NCBI GenBank assembly: GCA_033064195.1
Contig: JARBJD010000223.1
Location: 1 to 64,000, forward strand
Reading direction: 5' to 3'
DNA from: Blattamonas nauphoetae
Taxonomy: Eukaryota; Preaxostyla; Oxymonadida
Length of the DNA stretch: 64,000 bases
Both the position numbers and the translations under genes were made by a program. Positions 33,792-45,000 of the stretch are shown here, one piece after another. A model generated the notes under the pieces. That model saw only the letters and a program-made list of their open reading frames with translations, had not been told where the DNA came from and ran no database searches. The stretch's first letter is position 1, and every line of letters begins with the position of its first letter.

Positions 33792-34704
33792 AGAATTTTC
33801 GCCATCGCTGCGGAAAAAAGAGTGGAGAAATACGATTGAAATGGAGCGACATACGTGTCGAGCTGGATGAAAGCGAAGAGGAAATGTTCGCGAAAGATCG
33901 GTCAAAGTCTTCATCTCATGGCAAAATGAGAGCTAAAATGTGTTTGTAGATGGCTGATCCATTATTCTGGTTTTCTTGATCAAGTCCTCCTCAAGTGCCT
34001 CATTCGGTTTTTCTGCCTGTAAACACTTCAATGAAGCCATACATGAGATATCTCGTGTGCGCTACAGTGACTAAAAGGTGAAGATGGCTTTTGATATTCA
34101 ACATTTCTCTCAATGGGCTTGATCACCTTCTCATACGAAAGCAGGAGAAATTAGTGGTCTAAGATCGAAAATTAAGATTGATGAAAGTCGAGTAATCGAT
34201 TTTACGCACTGAGTTACATCTTGCGTTTCACTCGAACAAAATGACTGTTTTTTGGGAAAGTGAAAAATATCGACCCACATGAGCATAGCAGTCCCCCCTC
34301 TTCACTAAAATTATCCTTCCACTTCCCGTCCATTACTCTTTTCATTATTTTTAAAACAGGAGTCACTGTTGAAAGAATGATTGTGAAATGGAATGAGAAA
34401 AGTGAAGGTCGAAATGTGCTCGGAACTTAGCCAATGTCTTCCCAGGCGTCCAAGGGATGGTACATTGAGATACAACCTCTTTGTACTCAGCATCACATAC
34501 AGGGTGTCGTGGCTGGTCATTCATCGATTTGAACTGACCCATTGACCTCGATCAAACATCTGAACAGGGGACAAATCATTTCAGAATTCGAACAATAACT
34601 TTCTTTCAAGCGCAACATATCAGTCGTCATAATAAAAGTTTCAATGTGAAGTGTGGTATGTTGGGAACGGGTTTATCCGACTTAACGGGTTTATCCGGGG
34701 ACTA
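33792..34704. other. Right end of the 13.1-kb element, no gene recognised
   Basis: AT-rich. A possible first exon or upstream region of IFT46 lies near 33,850-33,920. The remainder up to the terminal repeat at about 34,675-34,704 shows no coding region. Confidence 0.4.
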
Positions 34705-35378
34705 TCAACAGTCTGTTTTTCTCTGTTTTCATCTTCTCAGACTCTGTTGCTCTCAATGTAGATGGTTATCTCAACTTCAACACTCCATCAGCGAATCTGC
34801 AATGTTATTGCCACTCTGAACTCAATCAAGGAGATTGTGTTCGAATGGAAGTTGATCTTGACTCAACACCTCGCACACTGCTATTTTTTGTGAATGGTGA
34901 GGCTGTTCAGTGGTACGTGTCAGGAATCCCTTCATCAGTACGAATTGGAGTCTGTCTCTCTTTTATCTCATTTTCCTCTTTTTCAGTTTTCTGTCGCCTA
35001 TCTCAGAGCATTATTCCGAATTGACAACATTTCTCGCCTCTCCCGACCAACACCAATCTCAGACGAGATGAGAAGAGTGGAATGGTGATCGCTCTTGTCT
35101 TTGGGTCGTTTTGTGGACGGGTCATTCTGACTCTTCACTCACTCCGGCGCTGCATATGTGAGAGTCACAAATTCGCTGTCTTCGTGATTTACATTCACCT
35201 TTCAAAAACTTTCGATTTGATATCTCAAAAACTGTGATGAAAAGCGAATAAAGCAGGAATCTGTGTTGGATGAGAAGCAAATAATGGTGAAAAGATCTCT
35301 TCAAACATAGAAAGAGTCAACCATCACATCCAACAATCCCACAACAAAAAGAAAGGGAAAGAACAAGCGAGCATTCGA

Positions 35379-37370
35379 TCATTGGAGAGGGGAGGGTTGA
35401 TGGAGGGTGGGAGGAACACTTTGATGCTCGTCGGTCTCTTCACTCGCACAGCCACTCTCATCCCGAACACTCTGATTCGATGGTTGTGCGTGATTCTGCT
35501 CATCCTTCCAAATCAGCAAAGTCGGCACGGGGAGGGGCTGAGGAGGGCAGTACGACGAGGAGCGAGGATGGGCGGAGGGAGAAGGGCTGGCCTGCTCGCA
35601 GTCATCCTTCAGCGAGGACGGCTGATTCTCTGTCTCTGCCACTCCATCCACTTCTCTCTTCATCTCGCACTCTCCCGCCTGCTCTTCTCTTCGATGTCGA
35701 TCAGTTTCGCTCTCCCTCTCCCGCCCTTCGATCAATGCACGTGTCATCTCTTCTCTCATTCTTCTCTGCCTCTCATCCTCAAGCAGTTCATTCCTTATTT
35801 CTGCCTCTCTCTTCTTCCTCTTGCAACGTTTCTCGCACACGGTGACAATTCCAGTGCAGATGAAACCACCCACAGCAACGAAGAAAAAGCTAGAAAGAAG
35901 GATTACGCCGAAAAGCCAGTCAGGGAACTCCCAATCAGGCCGAAGAGGGTTGACCCAGTTGATGTGCGTGTTGGTCGGAAGCAGAGACACTTTCGGTGTG
36001 GCCGACGTGCTCCAACACGTTTTCAAGTCCTTCTTTCGAAGCGGCGAGCCTGCGCTGGGAAGCGATGTCACGACAGCATCGTTCCCAACCATCGACGACG
36101 CCGTGTTCGTCCTGAAGTCCACGCGAGAGAACGAGAGAACCGCGTCGTTCTCCACAACCAGTGCCATCCCGCCCCCACACTCGCCCGAAGAGCAGTTCGC
36201 CAATGTCACCCAAATCGCCCAAAACGACGCCAGCCCAGCCACGAACAGCGATCCGCCTTGTCCACCCGCCGAGCAGCACACACTCGAGCTGTTCCTGCCT
36301 GCGAATGTCGTGTGGGCTCCCGTCGAACAGATCCATCCTCCCCTCCCTCCCGCCGAGCAGTTTGTGGCAGTGCTGTTCTCAATCTCAATCTGAGCCAGCG
36401 ACGATGTCCAGACACAGCCGCCGTCTTCAGAGGCAGTGCAGTGAGCAAAGGAGGACGAGTTCAGAGTGATGGTCGTGTGTGGGTTGCACAGAAAGAGGAA
36501 CGAGCCGTTTGGCTGGAACGGCGTCGTTCTCGACCCCTCAATCGAGCACAGGTTCACCCACACTTCGCTCCTTTCCGCAAACACAGCATTCTCCCAGAAA
36601 CGCACTGCATTCGAACAGTTTGTCATCGTCACCAGTTCCAGCTTCAGGATGTCGGCTTGCAGTCCGAACACAATCGTTCCACACAACGGGCCAGCCACTT
36701 CATCCACGATCGTTCCAACAATCTCCACTCTTCGTGACAGCACTCCAGAGGTTGGTGCAAGTGGCAGAGGGGACTCTTCAAGGACAGTGATGTTCAGAAA
36801 CGAGCAGTTCGAGACGGTGATTGTTTCGACGTCGGTTCCGCCAATAATCGGAGTCGGGGAGACCAGTGTGGCATTTGCAAACATGCACGATGACAACGAG
36901 ATGCAGAGGTGCGGATTGTCGATGCCTCCAATCGTCGAAATCAACGAAGCACGGAATGTCACAAATCGCATCGAGATCGACGACAGGGTGAGTGTGCTCC
37001 GTTCTCCAACAACAATCGACTGGCAGAAATCCAGCGTGCAGTAGACGCATTGATCCAGCCACATCTCCGACTCATTCTCCGCTTTCGCCAACGACGAGAA
37101 TTGAGACGGCTTGATTGTGAGTGTATTCAGTTTCAACACACAATCGTTCAGATCAAATGCCCATCGCTGCTCCATTTCAAGATCTAGCAGAGCCGATGAG
37201 GTCACTCCAACGAGAGTCACAGTGCGAGATTTCAGCAAAACTTCGCTCGCACGGTACACGTCCGACAACCCGACACTGAATGTCTGTTGGGGATGTTCAG
37301 CGATCAGATCTTGCAGATCAATCATCTGAGAGATGATAACGGTCATGATGAGGAAGAGTGAATGAGACAT
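35379..37370 (-). CDS. Beta-helix surface protein with one membrane span and coiled-coil tail
   Basis: A single-exon protein of 663 residues from the ATG at 37,370, chosen because a signal peptide (MSHSLFLIMTVIISQ) follows it. The ectodomain is built of short repeats with N-C-S, S-F and GG motifs (SSSFAHCTASEDGGCVW, NSTATNCSAGGRGGW, NCSSGECGGGMAL), as in right-handed beta-helix and polymorphic-outer-membrane-protein-like domains. A transmembrane helix (WLFGVILLSSFFFVAVGGF...) is followed by a Cys/Lys/Arg stop and a Glu/Arg-rich coiled coil, then a Ser/Pro-rich end. It resembles the outer part of the receptors at 42-55.5 kb but has no kinase-like tail. The ligand is unknown. Confidence 0.8.
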   Translation of the reverse strand: MSHSLFLIMTVIISQMIDLQDLIAEHPQQTFSVGLSDVYRASEVLLKSRTVTLVGVTSSALLDLEMEQRWAFDLNDCVLKLNTLTIKPSQFSSLAKAENESEMWLDQCVYCTLDFCQSIVVGERSTLTLSSISMRFVTFRASLISTIGGIDNPHLCISLSSCMFANATLVSPTPIIGGTDVETITVSNCSFLNITVLEESPLPLAPTSGVLSRRVEIVGTIVDEVAGPLCGTIVFGLQADILKLELVTMTNCSNAVRFWENAVFAERSEVWVNLCSIEGSRTTPFQPNGSFLFLCNPHTTITLNSSSFAHCTASEDGGCVWTSSLAQIEIENSTATNCSAGGRGGWICSTGAHTTFAGRNSSSVCCSAGGQGGSLFVAGLASFWAIWVTLANCSSGECGGGMALVVENDAVLSFSRVDFRTNTASSMVGNDAVVTSLPSAGSPLRKKDLKTCWSTSATPKVSLLPTNTHINWVNPLRPDWEFPDWLFGVILLSSFFFVAVGGFICTGIVTVCEKRCKRKKREAEIRNELLEDERQRRMREEMTRALIEGRERESETDRHRREEQAGECEMKREVDGVAETENQPSSLKDDCEQASPSPSAHPRSSSYCPPQPLPVPTLLIWKDEQNHAQPSNQSVRDESGCASEETDEHQSVPPTLHQPSPLQ

Positions 37371-37555
37371 TAGTTCGTGAACACAGTCTGCGGGTAGATC
37401 TTTGTTGAACCCTTCCGAAGAAGACATCATACCCCATCGTACTCTTTGTTTTTATATCCATCCAATGTTCTGTCTTCTTCACTATTTCTCACTTTCTTTG
37501 AGATCAACTGATTTTTGTAATAATGTGTCAGATCATAACACAATTACATTTTCTC

Positions 37556-38322
37556 ATGGGTTCTACATCCTCATCTCAACAGAATCGATTTTTACTTTCT
37601 CAACTGTCACATCTCCCCGCTTCCCATGCTCCTTCACCTCTCACAACACTTCACCTCTTGACTTTCTCTGAAAATGCGCATTTCTCCATCACCCGCACCA
37701 CTATCACCCGAACGGATGTTGATCTGGATATCAAAGGGTATTGTGATTGGAGTTCTCTCTTTATTTCCAGTCCATTTACATCTGGAATTGTCACTATCAC
37801 AATCACATTTCTCTCGCTTCCGTGTATGCACGATACTTCCTCATTGTTTGATCAGATTTTCCTTTTACCTTTGGTTTGATGGATTCCACATCTCCTCTTA
37901 ACAACTGGGGGAAAGCACTTGGATGGAACGTCAACAGTCTGTTTCTCTCTCTTCTCATCTTCTCAGACTCTGTCGGTCTCAGCACAGATGGTAATCTCAA
38001 CTTCAACGCTTCATCATCCTTTTCATATAAACGTTGTCATCCTCGTCAAGATGAAGGTGATTGTGTTCGAATGGAAATTGATCTTAACTCAACCCCTCGA
38101 ACTGTGCAATTCTTTGTCAATGGCGAGGCTGGAAGGTTTTACGTGTCAGGAATCCCTTCATCAGTGCGAATTGGCGTCTGATTCTCTCTTCTCTCCATTT
38201 TCACTCTTTTTCAGTTTTCTATCTTTGAAAAACAAACATCTTTCCGAATTGACAATATTTCTCGCCTCTCACGACCAACTCCTATCTTGGAGGGAATGGA
38301 AGAAGTGAAGTGGAACCATTGA
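37556..38322 (+). CDS. SPRY-domain protein, copy D
   Basis: Three exons (37556-37823, 37856-38175, 38215-38322) give 231 residues. Introns are 32 and 39 bp; the first starts GTATGC and ends TTTGATCAG. The family pattern is complete: FSENAHFSITRT, FTSGIVTITIT, FGLMDSTSP, ALGWNVNSLFLSLLIFSDSVGL, VRMEIDLNSTPRTVQFF, PSSVRIG, SFRIDNISRLSRPTPI. It is uninterrupted and provides the intact comparison for the insertion site in copy C (GWNV/NSLF). It lies divergent from the beta-helix gene, with about 185 bp between them. Confidence 0.85.
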
Positions 38323-38589
38323 ATCACCAAGTCGATTCTCAGATTTTCACATCAATTGAGCCGCAGCACAGCCGTTCTTTCACCCCTTTCCGTGTGTTGA
38401 TCTTGTCTTCATGTAGTTTTGAAATAATATTGGTTCTTTCGTGTTTTCAGAATGGCAGCATTGTGATCCCTGGATTCGAACAACCCTCACATCAATTTCG
38501 TTCACCTCCGACTTCCTCAACTGGTAAACGATGCAGAAAACAATCAAAGCAATCATGAGATGCGCCTTGAAAATATCATACTGTCCCCC

Positions 38590-40645
38590 TCACTCCGAAA
38601 TCCCATCCTCACTCGAATCGTCGCCGAGCACCATTTCTGCTCGAAATGGCGATTCAACCACACTCCCTGTCACTTCCTCCACAACTACGGACTCACTGTC
38701 GCTTTTTTCTTCTCCGATTTCTTCCCGCTTGTTATCTTGCTTCCTGTTCTTCTTCTGATTGTTTCGCTCCTGTTTCGTTTCACCTGATTCTAATCTCTTT
38801 CGTCCGTGTCGTTCGTTCTTTTCTCCATACGAATGCTCGTCTCCTCTCAAGAGATGAATCGTTTCCCTTTCAATTTCGACTGTTTCCAACTTGTCCTTCC
38901 GTTCAACAAGTTCTTGTTTCTTCGGAGATGGTTGCCGATTCACGTATGCTGTCCCACGGTGAATAGGGGAGAGTGTGGAGAGAAACTGAAAAATAAGAAA
39001 AAGCGGATAGAACGAGAATAGAATAACAAAACGACGGCCAAACTTCGTCATCGTCCATCTCTTTCTGGATGGGCACAATACCATCAGAGTGTGGTTCTGA
39101 TGATTCACTTTGATATTCTCCTGATTCTGGATCCTTAATTGAGTCTTCATCCGAATCCTCGCTGAGTTTGTTCTTCACTTGTCCAGATGTTCGTATCGGC
39201 GAGCTATACGTTTCAGGCGCCGATCGTGTTGGTGTCGTTCGAGTCCCACAATATAGTCGTTTGGAGGGAGTCGATATTTCTTGTCTGTCTTCCGTTGGCG
39301 ATGAAATCGATGATTTGGAGTGGAGTGAGTCCTGGTCATCTATTTCAACTGTTTCTGGCATATTTTCGTCTTCTCTGCTGCTTCGAAGCGTTTCTGGCGC
39401 ATCGCCCACTTTTGTCTTTGAATCTGACGATTCTTTCGATGTCGACAGATCTGAGATCGAACCACTCCTCGCTGTCGTCGTCAGCATCGAAAGGAGGTGC
39501 ATTGTGTTCCGATGCTGAACACTATTCACATCGTCCGATCCATGGTCATCTCCCTCTCGTTCAGTTCCCATATTTCCGAATGCACGAGTTCCGGATCGTT
39601 CAAACGAAGGATCCCCAGATCCACCGTGAGACCCAGAATTCATTTGAGAATACTCCACAAATGTCGAATTTTGATTCGTCTGGTGAAGTCTCTGTGGTGT
39701 GCCAGTCATTCTCCATCCATTTCTAATCGGTGATCGAAGTGAAGACTGGAATTGAGTATTCGACGTTCGATTTGGATCGATTGATGACAGAAGATGACGT
39801 TCCTCACATGCTTCTGCCAGTTTCCTTCCAATTGGCGAGTTAAATCGAAGATACGGGTTGTGATTCTGATGATAAAGAAGATGGGACTTCAGCGCAATAT
39901 CTTCTGTCCGAATCGGCGAAAGCGTCGTTGACCCAATAGTTCGAGTTCCTGTTCGCATGGTAGTGCTCCTGAATGGCGAAGATGTTTGGTGAAGGGTCTG
40001 TGGCTGGCGATTTGCAAAAAAAGTTTGAGGGGACTCAGTTGCGTCCATTTCAACAAGTTTCGGCGTCCGCACCATCTCATCCTCATCTCGTTCGGATCCT
40101 CCTGCCAAGAACATGTCGGGGCCAGGCGAAGGACGTGGCGATGGCAAGCGTGAGTTTTGGAGAGACATAACCCCAAGTTGAGATCGTTTCTCAATGTCAG
40201 CTTGTGAATACTGCACAGAGACTGTCCAATGAGATCCTGTTTCAGTAAATTGTGATTCTCGCTCATGCTCAGATCCTACGTTGCCTGAGATATCAGGAGT
40301 GATGGAGCGGAATCGTGTTCTAATAAAAACAAGACAGAAACGAGAAATGAAAGAAAGGGGAGAAAAAGATGAAAAAGTCGGAAAAGGAAGGAAAAAAGAG
40401 TGAGAAGCACACTGAGGTGGAGATTCATGACCATATGACAATTGTTCGATAGATCTCTCCTTATGCGAGATTGGTGAAAGAATAGCTGAAGAAATCAGGA
40501 CGGGGAGCACGAAAAATAACAAAAAATAATGATGAGTACAATAAATGAGAGAAATAACTGGAACTAATAAATTGATTGACAAAATCGGTAATGACGGATG
40601 ATGCCGCAGACTTGGTGTTGGAATAGGCGCTACATATGTTGACAT
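38590..40645 (-). CDS. Ser/Pro-rich protein of unknown function
   Basis: Four exons (40645-40540, 40485-40413, 40319-39044, 38985-38590) give 616 residues. The introns of 54, 93 and 58 bp keep the frame. The protein is dominated by Ser, Thr, Pro and acidic residues with many SP/TP sites (SPIRT, TPSK, SPTED), no recognised domain, and a Lys/Glu-rich C-terminal coiled coil. A hydrophobic segment lies near residues 22-40 (LPILSINLLVPVISLIY). It looks intrinsically disordered and kinase-regulated. The start is the first ATG in frame; an upstream exon cannot be excluded. Confidence 0.65.
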
Positions 40646-40915
40646 AGACAAAAAATGTCAAAAGACTGCTGGATTGATTGACAGTCAAGAAGTGGTACGA
40701 TCAAGCCAACATTTCTATTGGAAATGAAATGGGAAAACTCACAAAACCTAAAACGTTGTGACAGAATTCGATAGGACGGTGGGAAAATCTTGTAAACTGT
40801 CAGTCAGAGACATTCGGGGAAGAATCACGTCGTTTCTTTGAGAAAACAAGAAAACGAATTTCATTGGACATTGCTGTGGTTCGATCATAATCTGTTCAAA
40901 AAAGAAGGTTTAAAA

Positions 40916-41724
40916 ATGACTGAAATATATCGGAAACGTATTTTAATACTGGTTACATCGCCATCTGGAACAACCGAGAACGTATGCATCATTTATCGGA
41001 CAATCACTTCGATTTCTCCATTTCTCCGCAGTTTGCTCGGACCATCGAAAAGGAACTAAAAACCCGCTTAAACGTATCTTATTCACAACATATTCCCTCA
41101 ACATGCCTTTTGTTCCGAGTAGGACGACATAGACGTCGTTTTCGAGAAGTTGAAGTCATCAGCAGACAACAAATCGGTTGTAGGAACATATTGGTCGATG
41201 ACGAAGGGAGTGTTCAACAAAGGAGCGACAACAATCGAGCCGATGGAGAATTCGATTCTGGACTTCGATTATATGATGTTTGGCGGACCAGTCTGGGCAA
41301 TGGACGCACCACGCTTCGTGAAGGTTTGAAACGCATTTTCGATGATGTTTCTTAGCTCTTCTTGGAATCTCTTCCTCTACGCGAGTTTGAGGGTGAGTGG
41401 ATTCTGTTCTCCACTGGTATGTCGATTTTGTTTTGCTTCATGATTCTCAGCTGGTGGCGGCGGTTTTGAAGGATGGAAAAAGGTTTTCATCTTGTTATTT
41501 GAGCTGTATTATTTCAATTTCTTTGGTCAGGAGTTGAAAAAGTGGTTGGGAAGAAGGCTCTTGAGTGCTGGCGATCAGTGTCCCAAGATCCAAACCGAAA
41601 CCAAACGGCAGCAGAGTTTGTATCCAGAATTCTGCGCCATCTGGGTCGGACAGAGGCTGGGGACACACCTGAACCATCAGAGACAACTGAGACAGGCACA
41701 AATATCGGAGCAACATCTGAATAG
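40916..41724 (+). CDS. Flavodoxin-fold protein
   Basis: Exons 40916-40981, 41032-41073, 41123-41323, 41356-41416, 41451-41482 and one from 41531 give a flavodoxin-like order: ILILVTSPSGTTEN (phosphate loop, S/T-x-T-G-T/x-T-E-N type), then VVGTYWSMTKGVF, DFDYMMFGGPVW, RFVK, PLREFEGEWILFSTAGGGG and a C-terminal helix. These fold around FMN and pass electrons or reduce quinones. Introns are 50, 49, 32, 34 and 48 bp. The last join is one base off: the more protein-like frame (VVGKKALECWRSVSQDP...RILRHL, ending 41724) does not follow from the simple splice, so a different site or a small break is likely. Confidence 0.7.
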
Positions 41725-42046
41725 CCAGCATCCGAGCCCCAAACACAAAACGAAGAGTCTGGTCTTAAAACAGACTAAAATTCGACTATAAACATCTTGA
41801 TGAGTGTCTGGTTCGGTGAACGACTTTTTTGGAAACGAAATCTTGATTTAGGATCTTTCTTCTCATACGACTTCAAAACGTCTTGTGTTGTATTTCTTTT
41901 CGAAAAAAAATGATGTCACAGGATAGTATCGAATCTGATGCATGCCTGATGCAGATATGCGCAAGGATAAAAGATCGAGACTCTTGATGATTCCTTATAA
42001 TGGTTTGATCAAGTTCATTTCTGGTTCGAACTCGTTTCCCACAATC

Positions 42047-45000
42047 ATGCAATTGACGCTGCTACTATGTCTCTCGATCCTCAGTACTGACTTGCAGCCT
42101 CATCCATTGGTGGATCTCCTCGAAAAACACTGTTCGCGCTCATCCAGTGGGGATGCTGAATCGCCGCAACAGATAGCAATTCCCCGTGGACACTTTCACA
42201 TATCAGAGTATCCAATCCAGTCACTCAATTTGGTGATGACAGGGATGGATACAACAATTACCTACCAGGATATCCACAAACAAGGAAACGAAAAAAATTG
42301 TGGTTTTCCGATCATTGAAGGACATCTCCCGGAAACATCCTCTAAAACCATGTTTCTGTTGTCGAATTCCTCAGTTTCATTGACGAACATCAACCTGGAC
42401 AGCACTTCGGGAGGAAGTCGAGTCGGAACTGTGTCGTCGTCAATCTTGACATTGCGATGCTGCGAGATCTTTTCGAACATTGAATGTTCGCCATTTGCGA
42501 TTGGAGATGGATGGGGGACTGATGGCTCTTCAATCTTGGTTGTTGGTTCATCGCATCGATGTCCAACTTCGAGCTCGCTTCTCCCGTTGGTATCTCTGCT
42601 TCCTGTGCGAGAACGCCAAACCAACCAGCCTGGTGTTTCCTATTCTGCAGATACTGTTTCTATCACTTCTGTTGGTCTTTCGATCGCAAATTCGCACCTT
42701 CTTGTTGGGACTGGTCCACTTCTCGATTTCGGTTCACTCAGAAACGAAGAGGCAGAACAAATTGCACTTTCAACCACTCTCAGCTCGTGCGTCCTCTCCA
42801 ACACGACGTCATCTCCCTCACAGTCGGCATCTGGCATCCCATCTGGAACATGCCAAACGATCGTTGGATGTGGAATCTCGAACAGCACAAACCATCTTTA
42901 CGGGACAGCCTGCAACGACATGAACCTCGGCGGCTCCCTCCTCACCCGCAACACCTCCTTCGTCCTCTGCAACGCTGGCTACAATTACAAAGTATACTCC
43001 ACTCGATCACTCATCGAAGCCAACTCCGACTTCGAATATTGCACGTTCAAGAAGTGCTCCTCCGGCGAGTTTGGAGGAGCGCTGTTTATGTACTACGATT
43101 CGAATGTGGTCTCGATCGAGAATTGTGCCTTCGACTCCTGTCTAGCCACGCAAGGAGGGGCAATATATTGTTTAGCGTCCGGTTCTTATACCGACTTCAG
43201 GCTGTACACGTCGTCATTCGTTCATTGTCGCGCGGAAATCGCGGGAAGTGTGGGTCTCCTGGATCTAGCTCCCAACTTGTGGCAGGTTTTCTTTTACGAT
43301 TCGACAAGTCAATATTCGGCTGGTGCTCTCCGCCTGACTGATTGTGCGTTTCTCAATTCTTTCTACGATCTTCTGTTCGACAGCTGTCGACATGTGTCGG
43401 TCGATAGTTCTCTTCGGTGTGGAGGAGGTGCGATGGAAATAGTCGATGGGAGCGCATATACTGAGTGGAATCGCTTTGTGTTTCGGAATTGTTACTCAGC
43501 AGCTGACATGGGGCATGACATGTTCTTCAACGGTTGGTCCTTGGACTATGTGTATCATCAAGCGTGGGATTCGACATCGCCATCCACCAACCGAATCTCG
43601 AATGGAAAGGGATTGACCACACGTCTGAAATGCCCAACCCAGCCCACACCGCAAAGGTCCTCTCTCTCACATCAACCGAGAGTGGATATTCTGGTCAGCT
43701 CACTCTGACACTTGACAAACCAGCGAGTGGAACGTTCTTCGTCGTGTTGGACAACGCATACGGAACTCCACGAACAGATCCAGATTATTATCCCAATATA
43801 GGTCGATTGGTCATGTTCCCGTTCTCAGGCACCGAGTCAAGCACTCTTTCTGTCGGAACAGACAATTGGGATGTCCTCCAATCACCACTGCACGAATATA
43901 TGCTGCATGCTGTCTCGATGAATGAGTGGGAAGTGGTTCAACCGACATTCACGACAGTTGAGGTGAATCGCGATGAGAGTGGAACAATGTTCGACTTCAC
44001 ACTGAAAGGCAAAGACATTCCCAACGGAACTTACACAATCATTCTGGACGACAAGCATGAATTGGACGTTGTTGTGACCACCGACCTCACAGGAGAGAGC
44101 GAAGGATTTGGCTGAATCAGAGCGAGCGTGTTCGACAGAGGAATCAGTGCTCCGAAGCAGTACTACGTTGTGACTGTGTTGGGGCATGCTCCTTCACATT
44201 TGCACATCGTGAAGCCAGGCTCGATCCCTTTCGACTTGGTGACTCCAGCCTATCTCGGTCAATTGCTGAGTGCATCATTTGTTGATTCAGCGAAAACTCA
44301 GTTGGAAATGATATTCGACTCGAAATATCTAGAGAAGAACAAGAAGTACACACTTGTTCTCGGCAAACAGACTAATAAATCAGAACAACACACTTTTGGG
44401 ATTTGGACGGATTCGGAAGGGAATCTCCTTCCGCTCGTCGTCACACTCGACCCGTACGAGACAGATCCTGAAGAACAGAAGAAGAAGCTGCAGTTGGGTG
44501 AGGATTACAGTCCGCTCTCTCTCACTGGAGAGGGACGCCCGTATTCTGTGGCACTGGTGTACTACTTCTCACTGCCTGATGACCCCCCGCGTACAGTTGG
44601 AATCGCTACACAGACCCTGAACAAAAGAAAGAATGAACTAACAATCACAATCCAGGGCAGACTTCTCGAATCGTCCATCTCGTCTGTCTCACTGATGCGA
44701 GGAAGTCGAGTCATCCAAAGTACATCAGTTGACTTCATCTCCAGCGAAATGGTCGAAGCTACGTTTGCTGTTGGCTTTGTTGAGACGGACGACACAATCT
44801 CCTTCGGTGAGGAGTACACACTCTTGTCAGTGGCGGGACAGGAAGATGTTGCGGTGCGTGAGGGTGTTGTGGTTGTTGTTCCCTCTCCTCCGTTCGTCTC
44901 GTCGATCACTGCTTCTCCTCACCCGTCCTCGCCCACTCAGTTCTCTCTCATCTTCGAAGGACATGATCTTCCGAGCAACTTCGTTTTAATCGCCCACATC

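Larger units (their letters stand above)
21573..34704. mobile_element. 13.1-kb TAGT-type DNA element carrying host-like genes
   Basis: The left end TAGTACCCGGACAAACCCGT and the right end, read inward, TAGTCCCCGGATAAACCCGT are imperfect inverted repeats. Each has a second CCCGTT box about 18 bp further in. The flanks are TCA at 21570-21572 and 34705-34707, and removal restores the SPRY C frame exactly. Inside lie a transposase (21925-24204), a dehydrogenase relic, an ARM/coiled-coil/SPRY gene with its own pogo insertion, an Aquarius fragment and a complete IFT46 gene. The cargo genes keep introns, so capture was at DNA level. The alternative is two separate insertions joined by rearrangement; the single clean TCA duplication argues against it. 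Confidence 0.75.
21195..35088 (+). pseudogene. SPRY-domain protein, copy C, split by the 13.1-kb element
   Basis: Exon 1 is 21195-21462, then a 32-bp intron. Exon 2 starts at 21495, stops at 21572 and resumes at 34708-34949. Exon 3 is 34987-35088 after a 37-bp intron. Skipping the element and one TCA gives an exon 2 of exactly 320 bp and a continuous 229-residue protein (EALGWNV joined to NSLFFSVFIFSDSV, then VRMEVDLDSTPRTLLFF, PSSVRIG, FRIDNISRLSRPTPI). The agreement with copies A and D shows that the gene was intact before insertion. It cannot now make a full protein. Confidence 0.88.

Noticed and set aside
35382-36737. A 451-codon plus-strand open frame opposite the beta-helix gene
   Set aside because: It is Arg/Ser/His-rich without domains and mirrors the minus-strand gene, which has a signal peptide, membrane helix and family repeats.
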